Source: Actinoplanes xinjiangensis (GTDB taxonomy: Bacteria; Actinomycetota; Actinomycetes; Mycobacteriales; Micromonosporaceae). Taken from it: DNA of 64,000 nucleotides. The stretch lies in the NCBI RefSeq assembly GCF_003148685.1, contig NZ_QGGR01000039.1, forward strand, positions 1-64,000, read 5' to 3'. Every line of letters starts with the position of its first letter. Within the stretch, counting starts at the first letter, position 1. A program made the position numbers and the translations under genes. This document shows, one piece after another, positions 60,273 through 64,000 of this stretch. Under the pieces are notes generated by a model, which made no database searches, was not told where the DNA came from, and saw only the letters and a list, made by a program, of their open reading frames with translations.

Positions 60273-62129
60273 TCAGGTGTTCTGTTTGATCCTGTTGGTG
60301 AGCTCGGCGATCTGGTTGTAGAGCGACCGCCGCTCCGCCATGTGCTGCCGGATCTTGCGGTCGGCGTGCATGACCGTGGTGTGGTCGCGGCCGCCGAAGG
60401 CCTGTCCGATGCGGGGCAGGGAGAGATCGGTGAGTTCGCGGCACAGATACATCGCGACCTGGCGCGCGTTGACCAGCACCCGGCTGCGGGAGTGGCCGCG
60501 CAGATCCTCCAGGCTGACGCCGAAGTAGTCCGCGGTGGAGACCATGATCTGGTCGGCGGTGATCTCCGGGCCGGCGCCGTCGGGCATGAAGTCCCGCAGC
60601 ACCTCCTCGGCCAGCGACAACTGCACCGGCGAGCGGGTGAGGCTGGCGAACGCGGTCACCCGGATCAGGGCGCCCTCCAGCTCCCGGATCGAGTTGGAGA
60701 CCCGGGACGCGATGAACTCCAGCACGTCGTCGGGGGCGTACATCCGCTCCTGTGCGGCCTTCTTCTGGAGGATCGCGATACGTGTCTCCAGGTCCGGCGG
60801 CTGGATGTCGGCCAGCAGACCCCACTCGAAGCGGGTCCGCATCCGGTCCTCGAGGGTGGCCAGCTGCCGTGGCGAACGGTCCGAGCTGATCACGATCTGC
60901 TTGTTGGCGTTGTGGAGCGTGTTGAACGTGTGGAAGAACTCCTCCTGCGTGCGCTCCCGGTTCTCGAGGAACTGGATGTCGTCGATCAGGAGGATGTCGA
61001 CGTCGCGGTAGCGCCGCTGGAACGCCTGCGTCTTGTCGTCGCGCAGGCTGTTGATGAAATCGTTGGTGAACTCCTCGGTCGAGACGTAGCGCACCGACCG
61101 CGCGTGCCCGAGGGTGGTGGCGTAATGCCCGATCGCGTGCAGGAGGTGGGTCTTGCCCAGCCCGGAGCTGCCGTAGATGAAGAGCGGGTTGTACGCCTTC
61201 GCCGGGGATTCGGCGACCGCCACCGACGCCGCGTGCGCGAAACGGTTGGACGAGCCGATGACGAACGTCTCGAACATGTACTTCGGGTTGAGCCGGTTGC
61301 CGTCCTGCCCGCCGGGCCGCGGCGACGTGCCCGGCCCGCGCAGGTCGACCGGGGGGCGCCCGGGACCGTTGTCGCCGGCTCGCACGGGCATCTGGTCCCG
61401 CCGGTCCGGGCCGGGCATCTGCCGGTCGTCCGGATGCCGTCGGTTGTCCCGCAGCTGGGCCGCATCGGTCGCCATCCGGTGCGCGACCGAGTCGTTCGGC
61501 GTGTCCTGATCGGCCGGGTGTGTCGCGGGCGACCGGTTCACCGGCGGCTGCGGGGCCTGCTGCGGCATCGGGTCGGCGAAGAGCGCCTCCTGGCCGTCCC
61601 GGGCCGTCGGCACCCCTCGCGAATACGGCGCCTGCGGCGCCGAGTGCTGGGCGGATCCGGTTGGGTACGGCTCGGGCGCGTGCTCGGCCGGACCGAAGGC
61701 GGCCTGCTGGAACGGCGGCTCCGGCATCCGCTGCGGACCGGTGTATCCGGGCAGCTCAGGCTGGTACGGGCCGGGATCGGCATAGTGCCGTGGCTGCGGC
61801 TCGACGATGGGTGCCGGCGCCTGATCGGCGGGTTTTCCATACACCGTGCCGGGCATGCCGGAGCCGTCCTCCGGAGGACGGACGGTGACCGCGACCTGTA
61901 TCGGCCGGCTCAGACGTTTCGTCAGAGCCTCGGTGATCGCCGGGCGCAGCCGGGACTCGATGATGTCGCGGGTGTAGGTGTCCGGAACCGAGAGAAGTGC
62001 CGTGTCCTCGACGATGGCCCGCAAGCGGGTGAACTGTAGATAGGCGCGCTGCTGCCGTGACGCGATCTCGTCGGACAACTCTTCCAACGTGTCACGCCAC
62101 AACGTGCCCAGGTCGACCTGATCGGCCAC
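60273..62129 (-). CDS. dnaA: Chromosomal replication initiator DnaA
   Basis: A 618-residue DnaA. Domain I (about 1-85) binds helicase. Domain II (about 90-275) is a long Pro/Gln/Arg-rich linker, larger than in E. coli. The AAA+ domain has Walker A YGSSGLGKTH and Walker B ILLIDDIQFLENRERT. Domain IV ends with the DnaA-box binding signature GGRDHTTVMHADRKI. It starts at a GTG (62129), with GGGGGTGG 8 bases upstream. Two DnaA boxes (62250-62269) in the promoter region suggest autoregulation. Confidence 0.97.
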   Translation of the reverse strand: MADQVDLGTLWRDTLEELSDEIASRQQRAYLQFTRLRAIVEDTALLSVPDTYTRDIIESRLRPAITEALTKRLSRPIQVAVTVRPPEDGSGMPGTVYGKPADQAPAPIVEPQPRHYADPGPYQPELPGYTGPQRMPEPPFQQAAFGPAEHAPEPYPTGSAQHSAPQAPYSRGVPTARDGQEALFADPMPQQAPQPPVNRSPATHPADQDTPNDSVAHRMATDAAQLRDNRRHPDDRQMPGPDRRDQMPVRAGDNGPGRPPVDLRGPGTSPRPGGQDGNRLNPKYMFETFVIGSSNRFAHAASVAVAESPAKAYNPLFIYGSSGLGKTHLLHAIGHYATTLGHARSVRYVSTEEFTNDFINSLRDDKTQAFQRRYRDVDILLIDDIQFLENRERTQEEFFHTFNTLHNANKQIVISSDRSPRQLATLEDRMRTRFEWGLLADIQPPDLETRIAILQKKAAQERMYAPDDVLEFIASRVSNSIRELEGALIRVTAFASLTRSPVQLSLAEEVLRDFMPDGAGPEITADQIMVSTADYFGVSLEDLRGHSRSRVLVNARQVAMYLCRELTDLSLPRIGQAFGGRDHTTVMHADRKIRQHMAERRSLYNQIAELTNRIKQNT

Positions 62130-62249
62130 CGCCGCGCCACCCCCATCGCCACCGACCCCCGGTGGGCCTTGTCCGGCCTCTCGCCTGTGCCTGTCGGCTC
62201 CCCCGAACCCAGCACAGTTAACGTGCTGAACACGCACGGCGCCAACCGG

Positions 62250-62269
62250 CTATCCACAGGTTATCCACA
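62250..62269. promoter_or_regulatory. DnaA boxes in the dnaA promoter
   Basis: CTATCCACA (62250-62258) and perfect TTATCCACA (62261-62269) lie 121-140 bp upstream of the dnaA start, a typical place for repression by DnaA. The 570-bp dnaA-rpmH gap otherwise holds no gene. Confidence 0.8.
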
Positions 62270-62699
62270 ACCCGTGGGGGTGCCGGTGGCCGCTCCCGGC
62301 CGGACGGTCGGCAGATTTACCGGAGCCTGGAGTGGCGCGGGCGGTAAACAGGCTCACCGTGGCGAACGATCCACCTGCTTGTCCGGTTTTGGCCGCCGCC
62401 TCGCGGTCTGCGAACGGCCGGTAAGACCAGCAACCGCGCACGCTAACAGCGGCGAGAGGTCGACTACAACCGCCGTCCGGGCCATCCGCTGCCCAGAGCG
62501 AAGAAAAGATTCACTTTGTGCACGGAAAGACCTGGTCGGATGAGGGTGCCCGCCCATGTCGGCGTGCCGACCCAGGATATGGTTGACCGCCCAGGGGGGC
62601 CTGCGTAGGGTTGGGCGGTTGCTCCGCCGCGCTCTGCTAAAGTGGCGTCTTGCAGCGCACGATGCCCCCAGAGTCGTAGTACGAAGACGGAGTTTTGAC

Positions 62700-62837
62700 G
62701 TGAGCAAGCGCACCTACCAGCCGAACAACCGCCGGCGTGCCAAGACCCACGGCTTCCGGCTGCGCATGCGCACCCGCGCCGGCCGTGCCATCCTGTCTGC
62801 TCGCCGGGCCAAGGGCCGTGGCGAGCTGTCGGCCTGA
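62700..62837 (+). CDS. rpmH: 50S ribosomal protein L34
   Basis: A 45-residue protein, MSKRTYQPNNRRRAKTHGFR..., the canonical bL34. The GTG at 62700 is preceded by GGAG. It begins the divergent rpmH-rnpA-yidD-yidC operon. The upstream region shares the promoter space with dnaA. Confidence 0.98.
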   Translation: MSKRTYQPNNRRRAKTHGFRLRMRTRAGRAILSARRAKGRGELSA

Positions 62838-62873
62838 GCCGACCGTTAGTCCGGTCGGAATGCCCAGGTAGTC

Positions 62874-63230
62874 GTGCTTGCCGCGGCGCAACGACTGCGG
62901 CGTAGTGCGGACTTCGCCGCAGCGATCCGCGGTGGCCGTAGGGCCGGCCGCGGGACCCTGGTCGTCCACCTGCTTGTCGACGAGCCGGCGTTCGCCTCCA
63001 CGGCGCGCGCCGGCTTTGTCGTGTCCAAAGCGGTGGGCAACTCGGTCGTCCGCAACCGGGTCCAACGACGGCTTCGGCACCTGATCCGGCCGCTGCTCAG
63101 CGAGCTTCCGGCGGGCGCGACCGTGGTCGTCCGGGCACTACCCCCGGCGGCCGGGGCCACCTCCGCCACTCTCGCCACCGACCTGGAGGGCGCGCTCGCG
63201 TCCGCCCGTAGACCCCGGCGGCAACGATGA
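62874..63230 (+). CDS. rnpA: Ribonuclease P protein component
   Basis: A 118-residue protein with the conserved RNP helix SKAVGNSVVRNRVQRRLRHLIRP (about 52-74). It binds the RNase P RNA and helps process tRNA 5' ends. GTG start. Its stop overlaps the yidD start (ATGA). Confidence 0.95.
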   Translation: MLAAAQRLRRSADFAAAIRGGRRAGRGTLVVHLLVDEPAFASTARAGFVVSKAVGNSVVRNRVQRRLRHLIRPLLSELPAGATVVVRALPPAAGATSATLATDLEGALASARRPRRQR

Positions 63231-63484
63231 GCCTGGCCGCCCGGCTCCTGACCGCTCCGGTCGTCGCGTACCGTCGATACTTGAGTCCGGCGCTGCCGGC
63301 ACGTTGTCGGTTCTATCCCTCATGCAGTGCCTACGCCCAGGAATCACTGGCGCGGCACGGCGCCCTGCGGGGGACGGGCCTGGCGATCTGGCGGCTCCTA
63401 CGATGCCATCCCTTCCACCCTGGCGGGTATGACCCGGTGCCTGACCCGATCCGTCACCGTCCTGCCGATGTGACTGGAGCTTAG
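63227..63484 (+). CDS. yidD: Membrane protein insertion efficiency factor YidD
   Basis: An 85-residue protein with the family block YRRYLSPALPARCRFYPSCSAYAQESL and GTGLAIWRLLRCHPFHPGGYDPVP, including the conserved Cys residues. It aids membrane-protein insertion with YidC. It is translationally coupled to rnpA. Confidence 0.95.
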   Translation: MSLAARLLTAPVVAYRRYLSPALPARCRFYPSCSAYAQESLARHGALRGTGLAIWRLLRCHPFHPGGYDPVPDPIRHRPADVTGA

Positions 63485-63485
63485 A

Positions 63486-64000
63486 TTGAGTCTCGACCCG
63501 ATCTACTACGCCATCTCGTGGATTCTTCTGCGCTGGCATTCCCTGTGGGACGCGATCGGCATACCCGACGGCCGCGTGATCGGCACCAACTGGGCGTGGA
63601 TCCTCTCCATCTTCTTCCTCGTGGTGACCCTGCGCGTCATCCTCTTCCCGGTCTTCGTCAAGCAGATCAAGAGCCAGCGCGCCATGCAGGCGCTCCAGCC
63701 CAAGGTCAAGGCGCTCCAGGAGAAGCACAAGGGCGACCGGGAGACGCTCCAGAAAGAAATGATGGAGCTGTACCGGACGGAGAAGGCGAACCCGCTGATG
63801 GGCTGCCTTCCGATGTTCCTGCAGATTCCGGTTTTCTTCGGGCTCTTCCACGTGCTTCAGCACCTGAAGCCCAGCCTCTCCGACGAGATGAAGCAGCTGT
63901 ACGGCTGGCCGCTCGCCCAGTTCAACAGCGCCGCCGACGCGCACCTCTTCAACGTCCCGATCAGTGCCAAGTTCGGCTCATCGGCCGCTGAACTGTCCGC
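63486..64000 (+). CDS. yidC: Membrane insertase YidC, 5' part
   Basis: The first 171 codons of YidC, cut by the window end. It opens at TTG 63486, 1 bp after yidD, with MSLDPIYYAISWILLRWHSLWD. The first helix of the insertase core is WAWILSIFFLVVTLRVILFPVF; the Arg in TLRVI is the conserved charged groove residue. The hydrophilic hairpin (LQPKVKALQEKHKGDRETLQ) and MGCLPMFLQIPVFFGLF follow. It inserts proteins into the inner membrane. Confidence 0.94.
   Translation, partial: MSLDPIYYAISWILLRWHSLWDAIGIPDGRVIGTNWAWILSIFFLVVTLRVILFPVFVKQIKSQRAMQALQPKVKALQEKHKGDRETLQKEMMELYRTEKANPLMGCLPMFLQIPVFFGLFHVLQHLKPSLSDEMKQLYGWPLAQFNSAADAHLFNVPISAKFGSSAAELS

Overview
The window is high-GC actinobacterial chromosome around the replication origin. 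The order rpmH-rnpA-yidD-yidC facing dnaA, then an oriC full of DnaA boxes, dnaN, a 6-phosphogluconate dehydrogenase, recF, a DUF721 gene, gyrB, gyrA, a DUF3566 gene, tRNA-Ile and tRNA-Ala is the standard actinomycete arrangement. The 6PGDH between dnaN and recF, the long Pro/Gln-rich DnaA linker and the overall gene content fit Micromonosporaceae, most likely Actinoplanes or a close relative. That assignment is inferred from gene order and sequence style, not from a search.

Layout. 0-12.7 kb: a PASTA membrane protein, a polytopic membrane protein, a GCS2-type glutamate-cysteine ligase, a divergent yceI/marR pair, and an acyl-CoA (probably leucine/isovalerate) degradation set made of acyl-CoA dehydrogenase, carboxyltransferase beta, HMG-CoA lyase and biotin carboxylase, with a TetR regulator. 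A secreted chaplin-like protein is inserted in that set. 12.8-17.6 kb: a translationally coupled Hsp90-family ATPase and large TPR protein. 17.9-22.3 kb: a five-gene ECF sigma / zinc-finger anti-sigma / ABC exporter operon in which every junction overlaps by 4 bases. 22.4-31.5 kb: rhodanese, ProRS, CBS protein, SufE, FrnE-like DsbA protein, a perfect parS core, YbaK-like protein, NUDIX, lipoprotein, GNAT and a sortase-anchored ALF-repeat protein.

31.65-47.03 kb is an integrative element of the pSAM2/AICE type. It is bounded by a 25-bp direct repeat of the tRNA-Ala 3' end and carries GntR regulator, FtsK-like transfer ATPase, DUF2637 spread protein, HUH replication initiator, excisionase and tyrosine integrase in one tightly packed operon. 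Its left half is cargo: unknown membrane proteins with lower GC, an XRE regulator coupled to an inositol monophosphatase, and four overlapping small genes, three of them Cys-rich. Two near-identical operator-like sites flank the GntR gene.

47.0-64 kb is the conserved origin region: tRNA-Ala, a DLW-39-like micro-protein, tRNA-Ile, DUF3566, gyrA, gyrB, DUF721, recF, gnd, dnaN, oriC, dnaA, rpmH, rnpA, yidD and the 5' part of yidC. DnaA boxes occur in oriC, upstream of dnaA, between gyrB and gyrA, and singly at several other places.

The parts most worth a second look are the Hsp90-TPR operon, the AICE cargo and its operators, the chaplin-like protein, and a shared TAACG-N2-CGTT motif that links the TetR gene with the acyl-CoA operon.
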